A model generated the notes under the pieces. The model worked only from the letters and a program-made list of their open reading frames with translations, was not told the origin of the DNA and did no database searches. A program made the position numbers and the translations under genes. Below are positions 1 to 5,755 of a stretch of 6,690 nt of DNA, one piece after another. This DNA is from Candidatus Bathyarchaeota archaeon (lineage in GTDB: Archaea > Thermoproteota > Bathyarchaeia > Bathyarchaeales > UBA233): contig JARYMR010000082.1 of the NCBI GenBank assembly GCA_029907045.1, forward strand, positions 1 through 6,690, given 5' to 3'. Positions within the stretch are counted from its first letter, which is position 1. Each line of letters starts with the position of its first letter.

Positions 1-661
1 TGGCTTTATCTATGTCATCCCTGTCGGCTATTCCTTCCCAGTAGAGAGCTACCGCTTCGTTTAGGGCTGGGATTAGTATACGATTTACAATGAAGCCTGG
101 GCAATCTTTTTTGACGAGGACTGTTTCCTTTTCCATTTTATGGGCTACTTCTAAAACTGTTTGTATGGTTTCTTCTGAGGTTTTTGCGCCTTTTATTACT
201 TCGACAAGTATCATGAGTTGTGGTGGGTTGAAGAAGTGCATTCCACAGACTTTTTCTGGACGTTTTGTTGCGGATGCAAGTTCGGTTATGCTTATTGAAG
301 AGGTGTTTGAGGCTATTATGGCATGGGATGGCGCATAAATGTCCACTTCTTTAAATGTTGCCTTCTTAAGCTCCACATTTTCTGGAACCGCTTCAATAAT
401 TAAGTCTGCGTTTTGAACTGCTTCTTTAAGGTCTAAAGTGGGATGGATGCGGTCTAAGGTTTCGTTCATTTGCTGTTCTGTTATTTGTCCTTTGGTAACG
501 AATTTTTGCAAGCTTGCCCTTATCATGTTCATGCCATTATCTATGAAGCGCTGTTCAATGTCTCTCATGTAAACTTCGTATTTGCCTATTTGCGCTGCCA
601 CCTGTGTTATGCCGTGTCCCATTAAGCCTGCGCCTAAAACCGCTATTCTTTTAACTTCCAT
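1..661 (-). CDS. 3-hydroxyacyl-CoA dehydrogenase (3-hydroxybutyryl-CoA type), C-terminus cut by window edge
   Basis: NAD-dependent cytosolic enzyme interconverting (S)-3-hydroxyacyl-CoA and 3-ketoacyl-CoA; the short-chain 3-hydroxybutyryl-CoA/acetoacetyl-CoA pair is the likeliest substrate. My translation gives the first 220 residues. They begin with a Rossmann fold: glycines 10, 12 and 15 in GAGLMG, and Asp34 at the end of strand 2, which favours NAD over NADP. Next come IIEAVPEN (88-95), SNTSS (118-122) and MHFFNPP (141-147). By family knowledge Ser118, His142, Glu154 and Asn193 match the catalytic Ser, His, Glu and Asn; the His-Glu spacing of 12 equals that of the human enzyme. Family members run about 280-315 residues as a single protein, so some 60-95 residues plus the stop lie beyond the left edge; a longer fusion with enoyl-CoA hydratase cannot be excluded. 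The ATG at 661 has GGTGA five bases upstream. It lies downstream of the transporter and acyl-CoA dehydrogenase genes on the same strand, which supports a role in acyl-CoA metabolism. Confidence 0.93.
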   Translation of the reverse strand, partial: MEVKRIAVLGAGLMGHGITQVAAQIGKYEVYMRDIEQRFIDNGMNMIRASLQKFVTKGQITEQQMNETLDRIHPTLDLKEAVQNADLIIEAVPENVELKKATFKEVDIYAPSHAIIASNTSSISITELASATKRPEKVCGMHFFNPPQLMILVEVIKGAKTSEETIQTVLEVAHKMEKETVLVKKDCPGFIVNRILIPALNEAVALYWEGIADRDDIDKA

Positions 662-666
662 AATTT

Positions 667-671
667 TCACC
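667..671 (-). promoter_or_regulatory. Ribosome binding site of the 3-hydroxyacyl-CoA dehydrogenase
   Basis: GGTGA on the minus strand, five bases before the ATG at 661. It is the same motif and spacing seen before several other genes here and supports this start. Confidence 0.7.
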
Positions 672-735
672 TTCTAAATTGTGCGAGATTATTTGTTTGC
701 TTTTTTGTTAAAAAGGTTTTCAAAGAAATTGAAGA

Positions 736-743
736 TTTTTAAA
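736..743 (-). promoter_or_regulatory. Possible TATA box for the 3-hydroxyacyl-CoA dehydrogenase
   Basis: The 127-base gap between the transporter stop and the dehydrogenase start is very AT-rich. On the minus strand it holds TTTAAAAA, a plausible archaeal TATA element. A start of transcription about 25 bases downstream would leave a leader of roughly 50 bases. A second AT-rich stretch (about 750-760) is an alternative. The gap shows no clear hairpin terminator or small gene. The dehydrogenase could instead be read through from the upstream genes. Confidence 0.3.
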
Positions 744-788
744 CGTCAATTATTAAACTTTTTCCCATTGCTAGATTGGATAGCTCCT

Positions 789-1685
789 CTAGGTTTTTTG
801 TTTTGTTTTTAGTATTGCTGCGGCGCTCAGAAGCGTTAGCCCCACTCCTAAATAGCGAATTATGGAAACGTATTGTTGGAAAATGAGTATTGCCCAAACA
901 TTGTGGAGAAACGGGTCTAAGAGAAGGATTGTTCCTTCGGTTGTTGGCGATACCTCGTTTGGTTTGATGTAGTTTAGCAAGCCGTATGGAAGGGTTGTGC
1001 TGAAAAAGGCGAATAGCGTTAACAAGAGAAGTTGGTATGCGTCAAGCATTGAAAAGCCGATGAAGTTTGTGTTTGTTGTAAAAAGCCTTAGGGTTAATCC
1101 TAAAATGAGTGTGCATGGAGCTGCAAACATGAAAGTGTTGAATAATCCTTGGAGCGGAGTGTAACTTGTTTTCCGCATCCTTTTAAAGAATAAGTATGTG
1201 GCATAAAGAAAACCAGCAAATAAGGCAAAAGAGATTCCAGTAATGTTAAGGTTTGAATATTGTTCGGTTAATATTCCGCTTGCCAAAAGGGCTCCAACCA
1301 TTCCAACAGCAATTATCAGAGCCTTTTCCAAGGTTATCCTTTCTCTCTTGGAAAGAACGGCTAATACTGCTGTAAAGAAGGGTTGCGTATAAATTAGGGC
1401 TATGGAAACGGCTATTGGACAGCCGAAAACTATGGAAGACAAGGCTGAAAAGAGAAACGCCGAGAAGACAAAGCCTATTAGGATGAAGTATGGTAAGTCT
1501 TTCTTTTCAAGTTTGAATTTTCCCTTAATAAGCAAGAGTATAAGCGGAAGAGCCAACGTTACACGGAAGAAAACCTGTTGTAAGCTTGAAACTCCAACAT
1601 TTTTAAGCAGTGTTGAGAAGATAAGGATAAAGCTGAAACCGAAACTTGCTACGATAAGTAATCCGTGACTTTTTGTAAAACCCAG
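789..1685 (-). CDS. EamA/DMT-superfamily transporter, ten membrane helices, start codon problematic
   Basis: Integral membrane protein of the drug/metabolite transporter superfamily; the substrate cannot be told from sequence. Numbered from the CTG at 1685 it has 298 residues, the usual family length. About ten hydrophobic helices lie near 8-26, 36-53, 64-82, 91-111, 121-139, 148-167, 179-200, 214-236, 250-270 and 274-292. They form two EamA repeats; the conserved end of each repeat is seen as QPFFTAVLAVLSKRERIT (101-118) and LLDPFLHNVWAILIFQQ (255-271). The reading frame stays open upstream to an ATG at 1820, but those 45 codons overlap the end of the acyl-CoA dehydrogenase gene and encode a polar stretch unlike the family, so I treat them as a shadow. 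No ATG, GTG or TTG lies in frame near the first helix. A CTG at 1685 sits seven bases after GGTGG, hence this start; a lost base near an ATG at 1717 is the rival explanation. It follows the acyl-CoA dehydrogenase stop by only 32 bases, so co-transcription is likely. Confidence 0.85.
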   Translation of the reverse strand: MGFTKSHGLLIVASFGFSFILIFSTLLKNVGVSSLQQVFFRVTLALPLILLLIKGKFKLEKKDLPYFILIGFVFSAFLFSALSSIVFGCPIAVSIALIYTQPFFTAVLAVLSKRERITLEKALIIAVGMVGALLASGILTEQYSNLNITGISFALFAGFLYATYLFFKRMRKTSYTPLQGLFNTFMFAAPCTLILGLTLRLFTTNTNFIGFSMLDAYQLLLLTLFAFFSTTLPYGLLNYIKPNEVSPTTEGTILLLDPFLHNVWAILIFQQYVSIIRYLGVGLTLLSAAAILKTKQKT

Positions 1686-1692
1686 AACTTTT

Positions 1693-1697
1693 CCACC
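1693..1697 (-). promoter_or_regulatory. Possible ribosome binding site for the transporter (supports a CTG start)
   Basis: GGTGG on the minus strand, seven bases before an in-frame CTG at 1685 and just after the acyl-CoA dehydrogenase stop. It resembles the GGTGG before endonuclease III. It is the main argument that translation begins at the CTG rather than far upstream. Confidence 0.5.
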
Positions 1698-1717
1698 TTT
1701 TAAAAGTGATGCTTCAT

Positions 1718-2884
1718 CTAATAGGATTTTGGTAATCCTAGAACGTGTTGTCCGATGAAGGCTAATGCCATTTGCTGCGTAACCGGAGCCAGTCGGATGA
1801 GGTTTATTTCCCTCCACCATCTTTCCACGTCATATTCTACTGCATAGCCGTATCCGCCGAAAGTTTGCATTGCATGATAAACAGCGCTTGTGCCCGCTTC
1901 TACTGCAGCTACTTTTGCCATGTTTGCTTCTGCACCGCATTCTATCCCTTTGTCAAAGAGCCATGCAGCCTTATAATTCAAAAGCCTTGCAGCCTCAATT
2001 TTTGCTTTAGCTTCTGCCAATGGAAATTGGAGGGCTTGATGAGAGCCGATTGGAGCATCAAAAACCCTTCTTTCTTTTGCGTATTCTACAGCCTTTTTTA
2101 TGGCTAAAAGTCCCAAGCCGCAGGCTGCAGCTGAAAAGGACATGCGTTCTGGATTAAGCGTATCTAATAGGAGATACCATCCTTTGTCCGGTTCGCCGAG
2201 AAGGTTTTCCGCTGGGATTTTAAGGTCGTTTATGTAAACTTCAAAGGTTTTTGAATAGTTGATTCCATGCTTTTCTATTGGGATAATTTCAATGGCTGGG
2301 TTTGGCAAGTCCACAAGGAAGAGGCTTAAGCCCAAAGTTCTTTTCGGAGCCTTTTCTAATGGTGTTGTTCTTGTTACGAGAAGCATTCCTTTGGCTCTGT
2401 CGGCGCCTGAAATAAACATTTTTTGACCATTCACCTTATATTCGTCTCCTTCTTTTATTGCGGTTGTTTTAATGTTTAACGTGTTGGTTCCAGCGTCTGG
2501 TTCTGTTAGGGCTAGGCAGAACTCTAAACCTTTTGCAATTTTTGGCAAATATTTCTCTTTTTGCTTTTCGTTTCCATGCTTTACTATGGACAAGCCCCCG
2601 AAAACAGATGACAAACAAAGGAACCATTCCCCAGCCAAACCGCAACCCTCAGAAACCAAGGTTTCCATTGCCAAAATCATTTCAAACATGCCCATTCCGC
2701 CACCGCCATATTTTTCTGGAATTATTATTCCTGGAAAACCAGCATCTACGAGGCTTTTCCAAAAGTCTTCTGGAAACTCGTGTTTTTTGTCTTTCTCTCG
2801 CCAGTATTCTGGTCCGAAGTCTTTGGCTATGTCAGACGCTGCCTCCACAATCATTTTCTGTTCAGTGGTTAATTCAAAATCCAA
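1718..2884 (-). CDS. Acyl-CoA dehydrogenase (FAD flavoprotein) with isovaleryl-CoA-dehydrogenase-like catalytic base
   Basis: FAD enzyme that oxidises an acyl-CoA to the 2,3-enoyl-CoA, usually passing electrons to electron-transfer flavoprotein; 388 residues is normal for the family. The N-terminal helical domain spans about 1-120, the middle beta domain about 121-230 and the C-terminal helical domain about 231-380. The first family signature appears as LTEPDAGTN (126-134), with Asn where Asp is usual. The second is intact at 340-360 (Gln340, Gly343, Gly344, Gly346, Arg356, Glu360). The medium-chain enzymes carry their catalytic Glu in a YEGT-like motif near the C-terminus; here that place reads LAPVT (365-369), without Glu. 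Instead Glu246 in NPERMSF aligns with the catalytic Glu that isovaleryl-CoA and long-chain dehydrogenases carry on helix G. Chain length or branching of the substrate is not resolved. The start is TTG at 2884 with GGTGA six bases upstream. It heads a minus-strand group with the transporter and hydroxyacyl-CoA dehydrogenase. Confidence 0.95.
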   Translation of the reverse strand: MDFELTTEQKMIVEAASDIAKDFGPEYWREKDKKHEFPEDFWKSLVDAGFPGIIIPEKYGGGGMGMFEMILAMETLVSEGCGLAGEWFLCLSSVFGGLSIVKHGNEKQKEKYLPKIAKGLEFCLALTEPDAGTNTLNIKTTAIKEGDEYKVNGQKMFISGADRAKGMLLVTRTTPLEKAPKRTLGLSLFLVDLPNPAIEIIPIEKHGINYSKTFEVYINDLKIPAENLLGEPDKGWYLLLDTLNPERMSFSAAACGLGLLAIKKAVEYAKERRVFDAPIGSHQALQFPLAEAKAKIEAARLLNYKAAWLFDKGIECGAEANMAKVAAVEAGTSAVYHAMQTFGGYGYAVEYDVERWWREINLIRLAPVTQQMALAFIGQHVLGLPKSY

Positions 2885-2890
2885 GTTTTA

Positions 2891-2895
2891 TCACC
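2891..2895 (-). promoter_or_regulatory. Ribosome binding site deciding the TTG start of acyl-CoA dehydrogenase
   Basis: GGTGA on the minus strand, six bases before TTG at 2884. The protein then begins M-D-F-E-L-T, typical of family N-termini, so TTG is very probably the true start. Confidence 0.75.
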
Positions 2896-2924
2896 AAAGT
2901 TATTGCAGAATAATTTTGAAACTG

Positions 2925-2931
2925 TATAAAA
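2925..2931 (-). promoter_or_regulatory. Archaeal TATA box for the acyl-CoA dehydrogenase group
   Basis: TTTTATA on the minus strand, preceded by a purine-rich stretch (AAGAAAGAG) that could serve as a TFB recognition element. Transcription would start about 25 bases downstream, near 2902, leaving a short leader that just contains the ribosome binding site. Placement is good but the call rests on pattern only. Confidence 0.5.
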
Positions 2932-2954
2932 CTCTTTCTTGATAAATTGCCAAC

Positions 2955-2962
2955 AATTATAT
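2955..2962 (+). promoter_or_regulatory. Possible archaeal TATA box for endonuclease III
   Basis: AATTATAT on the plus strand within the 113-base divergent region shared with acyl-CoA dehydrogenase. It lies about 40 bases before the GTG start, giving a predicted transcript start near 2984, just before the GGTGGGG ribosome binding site. Confidence 0.4.
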
Positions 2963-2985
2963 TCGCTAATTGCACATAAACTATA

Positions 2986-2992
2986 GGTGGGG
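2986..2992 (+). promoter_or_regulatory. Ribosome binding site of endonuclease III
   Basis: GGTGGGG lies five bases before GTG at 2998 and eleven bases before the in-frame ATG at 3004. Spacing elsewhere in this window is 5-7 bases, which favours GTG, though the two starts differ by only two residues. Confidence 0.65.
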
Positions 2993-2997
2993 AAAAA

Positions 2998-3687
2998 GTG
3001 ATAATGAAGGTTTTAGACCCGAAATATATTCCAGTTTTGGAGGAAAAATATGGCCGATACTGGTGGCCGGTGGAATATCCGCAAGAAGTTTCAAAAGACC
3101 CATTTAAAAATTTGATAATAACTGTTCTTTCCCAAAACACAAGCGAAATAAACTGTGTCAGAGCCTACAAGGGATTAACTGCAAAGTTTCAAGTAAAACC
3201 CGAGGTTTTGGCTGGGGCAAAAGTTGAAGATTTAAGGGAGGCAATTAGAAGCGGAGGCTTATACAATGTTAAATCAAAAAGGATTAAGGAAGTTTCAAAG
3301 GCAGTTTTGGAAAAGTTTGGAGGCGACTTGTCAGCGGTTTTGGCTTTGCCCAAGGAAGAGGCTAGGGAAAAGCTTATGGAACTTCCTGGAATAGGGAAGA
3401 AAACGGCTGATGTTTTGCTTGCGCAAAGGCATTCGTATGCTGAGGTCATGGTTGTTGACACGCATATGGAGAGAATAGCAAAAAGGTTAGGCTTGGTGAA
3501 GCCAGAAGCCAAATATGAGGATATCCAAAAGGCGCTTAAACATTTTATACCATGGGAGAAAGGCGAAAGAACAGGTGGTTTATTCTGGCTTTTAGCCAAA
3601 TACACTTGCCGGGCTCAGAATCCAAAATGCCATGAATGCCCAATCATAGAATTATGTGATCATGGAAGCAAAACAAAAAAGAAATAA
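2998..3687 (+). CDS. nth: Endonuclease III, [4Fe-4S] DNA glycosylase/AP lyase
   Basis: Base-excision repair enzyme that removes oxidised pyrimidines and can nick the strand at the abasic site; 229 residues, close to the usual 210-230. It has the HhH-GPD fold. The helix-hairpin-helix motif is LPGIGKKTADV (129-139), with Lys135 matching the Schiff-base lysine (E. coli Lys120). VDTHMERI (153-160) supplies Asp154, matching the catalytic Asp138. The C-terminal cluster loop has Cys204, Cys211, Cys214 and Cys220, exactly the C-x6-C-x2-C-x5-C spacing. The LSQNTS segment (44-49) stands where bacterial enzymes read LSAQAT; I recall this variant as common in archaeal members. The strong GGTGGGG favours the GTG start. 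The gene is divergent from acyl-CoA dehydrogenase and ends 7 bases from the convergent nitroreductase-family gene, so it is probably transcribed alone. Substrate range (thymine glycol, uracil, mismatch) cannot be settled by reading. Confidence 0.95.
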   Translation: MIMKVLDPKYIPVLEEKYGRYWWPVEYPQEVSKDPFKNLIITVLSQNTSEINCVRAYKGLTAKFQVKPEVLAGAKVEDLREAIRSGGLYNVKSKRIKEVSKAVLEKFGGDLSAVLALPKEEAREKLMELPGIGKKTADVLLAQRHSYAEVMVVDTHMERIAKRLGLVKPEAKYEDIQKALKHFIPWEKGERTGGLFWLLAKYTCRAQNPKCHECPIIELCDHGSKTKKK

Positions 3688-3694
3688 AGAAACT

Positions 3695-4240
3695 TTAAAG
3701 CTCAAGTGGAACTCCATAAGAGTCTCTGAAAAATATTTCCTTAAACGCCTTTCTCGGTCTTGGAGGCGGGCTTTCATCTGGAACCCCTATGGGCAGCAAG
3801 GCAACAACTGCTAAATTTTCAGGAATTTTCAAAATCCGTTTAACCTCTTCTTGGTTGAAAGCTCCAATCCAACAAGTTCCGTACCTAAGGGCGGTCGCAG
3901 CCAGAATCATATGTTCTATGGCTATCATCGGGTCTTGTAAATGAGGTATTCTTGTTGTTGAGAGCGTGTAAGGCATCTTTGTTGAAGACACACTTGGATC
4001 GCCCAAAGCTACAATCACAACATCAGCGTCTGCAATGAACTTTTGATTATTTGCGGCTATGGATAATGCCCTCTTTGTTTTCGTATCCCTAACAATTATG
4101 AAATACCATGGCTGACGGTTCCCGCCGGAAGGGGCTAAACGTCCAGCCTCTAAAATCCTTTTCAAATCAGCATCCTTGACTGGTTCTGGCTTAAACTTTC
4201 GGATGCTCCTTCTCTTTTCAACAGCCTCAAATAAATTCAT
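3695..4240 (-). CDS. Nitroreductase-family FMN flavoprotein
   Basis: Small FMN-dependent NAD(P)H oxidoreductase of the nitroreductase fold, usually a homodimer in the cytosol; the physiological substrate is unknown. It has 181 residues, typical of the short branch. The N-terminal RRSIRKF (10-16) and APSGGNRQPW (36-45) are the classic FMN phosphate and isoalloxazine-binding segments. The helix containing AIEHMILAATALRYGTCWIG (107-126) is the family core. The tail IGVPDES...RPRKAFKEIFF (151-171) is the usual C-terminal signature. I choose the ATG at 4240, which has GGTGA five bases upstream; an in-frame GTG at 4249 lies inside that ribosome binding site and is unlikely. The gene converges on endonuclease III with a 7-base gap, so any transcription terminator must lie within the genes. 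It is divergent from the isopropylmalate-synthase-like gene across about 140 bases. Nothing in the context ties it firmly to the acyl-CoA genes. Confidence 0.92.
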   Translation of the reverse strand: MNLFEAVEKRRSIRKFKPEPVKDADLKRILEAGRLAPSGGNRQPWYFIIVRDTKTKRALSIAANNQKFIADADVVIVALGDPSVSSTKMPYTLSTTRIPHLQDPMIAIEHMILAATALRYGTCWIGAFNQEEVKRILKIPENLAVVALLPIGVPDESPPPRPRKAFKEIFFRDSYGVPLEL

Positions 4241-4245
4241 ACACT

Positions 4246-4250
4246 TCACC
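4246..4250 (-). promoter_or_regulatory. Ribosome binding site deciding the nitroreductase-family start
   Basis: GGTGA on the minus strand, five bases before ATG at 4240. The longer reading from GTG at 4249 would start within this motif, so the ATG is preferred. Confidence 0.7.
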
Positions 4251-4278
4251 TTTGATTTGCCTTATGGAAATTTGCTCC

Positions 4279-4287
4279 TAAATAATT
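4279..4287 (-). promoter_or_regulatory. Possible TATA box for the nitroreductase-family gene
   Basis: AATTATTTA on the minus strand, about 40 bases upstream of the ATG. It predicts a transcript start near 4258, just ahead of the ribosome binding site. Pattern evidence only. Confidence 0.35.
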
Positions 4288-4316
4288 GAGGTTTACGGTG
4301 AGGGTGGCTAAGTCAA

Positions 4317-4326
4317 TTTTATATTA
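4317..4326 (+). promoter_or_regulatory. Possible TATA box for the isopropylmalate-synthase-like/acetoacetyl-CoA synthetase pair
   Basis: TTTTATATTA is the best TATA-like match on the plus strand of the divergent region 4241-4380. A transcript start near 4346 would leave a leader of about 35 bases. A further AT-rich candidate closer to the gene (4334-4344) would give a shorter leader. The gene has no GGTGA motif, unlike the others here, so a short-leader transcript is possible. Confidence 0.35.
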
Positions 4327-4380
4327 ATGGCTGTTAAATTATTAGATGCGCAGCGGTTTAATTGTTGGAAAGTGTGTTAA

Positions 4381-5724
4381 ATGAGGAAAACAATCTTTAA
4401 GAAACTTGAGGCTCAGGGTTTAATCGCAAACTACAATCATTATAGAAAGAATTTGCCTCCAAAGCTTCCAGAAAGAGTTTTTGTTTGGGATGAAACCCTC
4501 AGGGAAGGAACTCAAACCCCAACAGTCTTCCTAACATATGTTGAGAAGGTTAAACTTGCCAAAATGATGGATGAGATGGGAGTTTCCCTAATAACTGTCG
4601 GATTCCCAGCCCTATCAGACGAAGAGAAAAATGATGTTAGAAGAATTGCCAATGAAGGCTTTCAAAATGCACGCCTTGCAGCCTCAGCCCGCATAATTAA
4701 AAGTGACATAGATGCTTGCCTAGAATGTGGCATAAGGGAAATTCTAATATTCACGCCCTTTAACGGACTAAATCTAAATTATAGGCTCAAAATGAGTAAA
4801 GAGCAGGTTTTGGAAAAAACCGCTGAATCAATCCAATATGCAAAAAGACAGGGGGCAACCGTGGATTTTGTTTTGGAGGATGCTTCAAGAACACCCCTCG
4901 AGGACATTTTACAAATTTTTGAAGCAGCCGTAAAGGCTGGAGCAGAGCGATTGGTAATTGCAGATACTGTGGGCTTTTTAAGATCATTATCCATGCGTTA
5001 TCTCATATCCCACGTAAAGGATGGCTTATCACAAAAGTTCAGTAGGGAAATCCCCCTCTCAGTTCATTGCCACAACGATTTCGGATTAGCAACAGCCAAC
5101 ACCCTAGCCGCAGTGGAGGAAGGCGTAAATTATGTGCATACTTGTGTTGCTGGTTTTGGAGAAAGGGCTGGATTGGCACCCATGGAAGAAGTTGTAGTCG
5201 CCTTAGAACTCCTTTATAATGTAGATACGGGCTTGGACCTGAAGAAGCTTTATAGACTTGGGCAGTTGGTTGAGAAAAGTTTCGCACTGCCCATACAATA
5301 TCATAAGCCAATAATCGGTGAAAACGCTTTTTCTTATGAAATGGACGAGCACATCCACGGCATGTTGGCTCATCCCCTCATATATGAGCCTTTTCCACCA
5401 GAAATTATAGAAAGAGAAACTACTTTCTACATTGGAAAACAAAGCGGAAGACATCTTGTTGAAAACCGCTTGGCATCAGCAGGAATCAAAGCAACACTAT
5501 GGCAGATAGACGAAATAGTTAGAAGAGTAAAGAACGTGCAGGAAAGTCAAGATAAAGGCGGAACACAGATGACTTTTTACCAAATAAAAAAACTTATGAG
5601 GGATTTAAGGAAGGGCTTGACGGAAGAAGAATTCTGGAAAATAGTTGAACAAGTCACAAAGCAAAAACCAAAATTAGCCATAAAACCTGAAACTGAAAAA
5701 TTTTTAGAAACAACAAAACAATAA
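4381..5724 (+). CDS. DRE-TIM metallolyase, 2-isopropylmalate/homocitrate synthase-like, substrate uncertain
   Basis: Probable cytosolic Claisen-condensing enzyme joining acetyl-CoA (or a related acyl-CoA) to a keto acid, or a lyase running the reverse; 447 residues. A TIM barrel spans about 30-300. WDETLREG (36-43) is the metal and substrate motif with ligand Asp37. HCHNDFGLATAN (229-240) supplies ligands His229 and His231. GFGERAGLAPMEE (258-270) is the barrel-end loop. The following subdomain has GENAF (313-317), His324 where the synthases keep a conserved His, YEPFPPE (335-341) and GKQSGRH (352-358). It lacks the roughly 120-residue LeuA allosteric domain, so leucine-type feedback is unlikely. 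Oddities: Thr44 instead of the usual Glu after LREG or LRDG; Leu265 where isopropylmalate synthases have Asn; MDEH where the usual sequence is SGIH. An HMG-CoA lyase is less likely because the GERAG loop belongs to the condensing branch. The ATG directly follows an in-frame TAA, so no upstream extension exists; no clear ribosome binding site is visible. Acetoacetyl-CoA synthetase follows 31 bases on. Confidence 0.85.
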   Translation: MRKTIFKKLEAQGLIANYNHYRKNLPPKLPERVFVWDETLREGTQTPTVFLTYVEKVKLAKMMDEMGVSLITVGFPALSDEEKNDVRRIANEGFQNARLAASARIIKSDIDACLECGIREILIFTPFNGLNLNYRLKMSKEQVLEKTAESIQYAKRQGATVDFVLEDASRTPLEDILQIFEAAVKAGAERLVIADTVGFLRSLSMRYLISHVKDGLSQKFSREIPLSVHCHNDFGLATANTLAAVEEGVNYVHTCVAGFGERAGLAPMEEVVVALELLYNVDTGLDLKKLYRLGQLVEKSFALPIQYHKPIIGENAFSYEMDEHIHGMLAHPLIYEPFPPEIIERETTFYIGKQSGRHLVENRLASAGIKATLWQIDEIVRRVKNVQESQDKGGTQMTFYQIKKLMRDLRKGLTEEEFWKIVEQVTKQKPKLAIKPETEKFLETTKQ

Positions 5725-5745
5725 AAATTTCTTAATATTCAAGTT

Positions 5746-5750
5746 GGTGA
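5746..5750 (+). promoter_or_regulatory. Ribosome binding site of acetoacetyl-CoA synthetase
   Basis: GGTGA five bases before ATG at 5756, in the 31-base gap after the upstream stop. It supports this start and translation from a shared transcript. Confidence 0.7.
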
Positions 5751-5755
5751 AGTGC

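Noticed and set aside
90..338. Plus-strand open frame of 82 codons
   Set aside because: It lies opposite the conserved core of the 3-hydroxyacyl-CoA dehydrogenase and has no supporting signals.
1686..1820. N-terminal extension of the transporter back to ATG 1820
   Set aside because: It overlaps the last 103 bases of the acyl-CoA dehydrogenase gene in another frame, encodes a polar segment not found in the family, and would place helix 1 after about 50 residues.
2472..2942. Long plus-strand open frames opposite the acyl-CoA dehydrogenase (including 2533-2913)
   Set aside because: They are antisense to a well-supported gene, have compositionally odd Pro/Ser/Phe-rich translations with no recognisable motif, and lack a ribosome binding site.
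3189..3605. Minus-strand open frame of 138 codons inside endonuclease III
   Set aside because: It lies wholly antisense to a gene with all catalytic and cluster residues intact; the Ser/Ala-rich product looks like a shadow translation.
3674..3700. A-rich stretch at the convergent end of endonuclease III as a terminator
   Set aside because: Most of the A-run is coding (Lys codons), there is no T-run on the plus strand after the stop and no hairpin; a minus-strand T-run reading is possible but too weak to call.
4381..5724. HMG-CoA lyase as the function of the metallolyase, suggested by the acetoacetyl-CoA synthetase neighbour
   Set aside because: The barrel-end loop GERAG and the GKQSGRH subdomain belong to the isopropylmalate/homocitrate synthase branch, and the DETLREG motif is not the lyase-type PRDGLQ motif. 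Kept only as a possible reverse activity.
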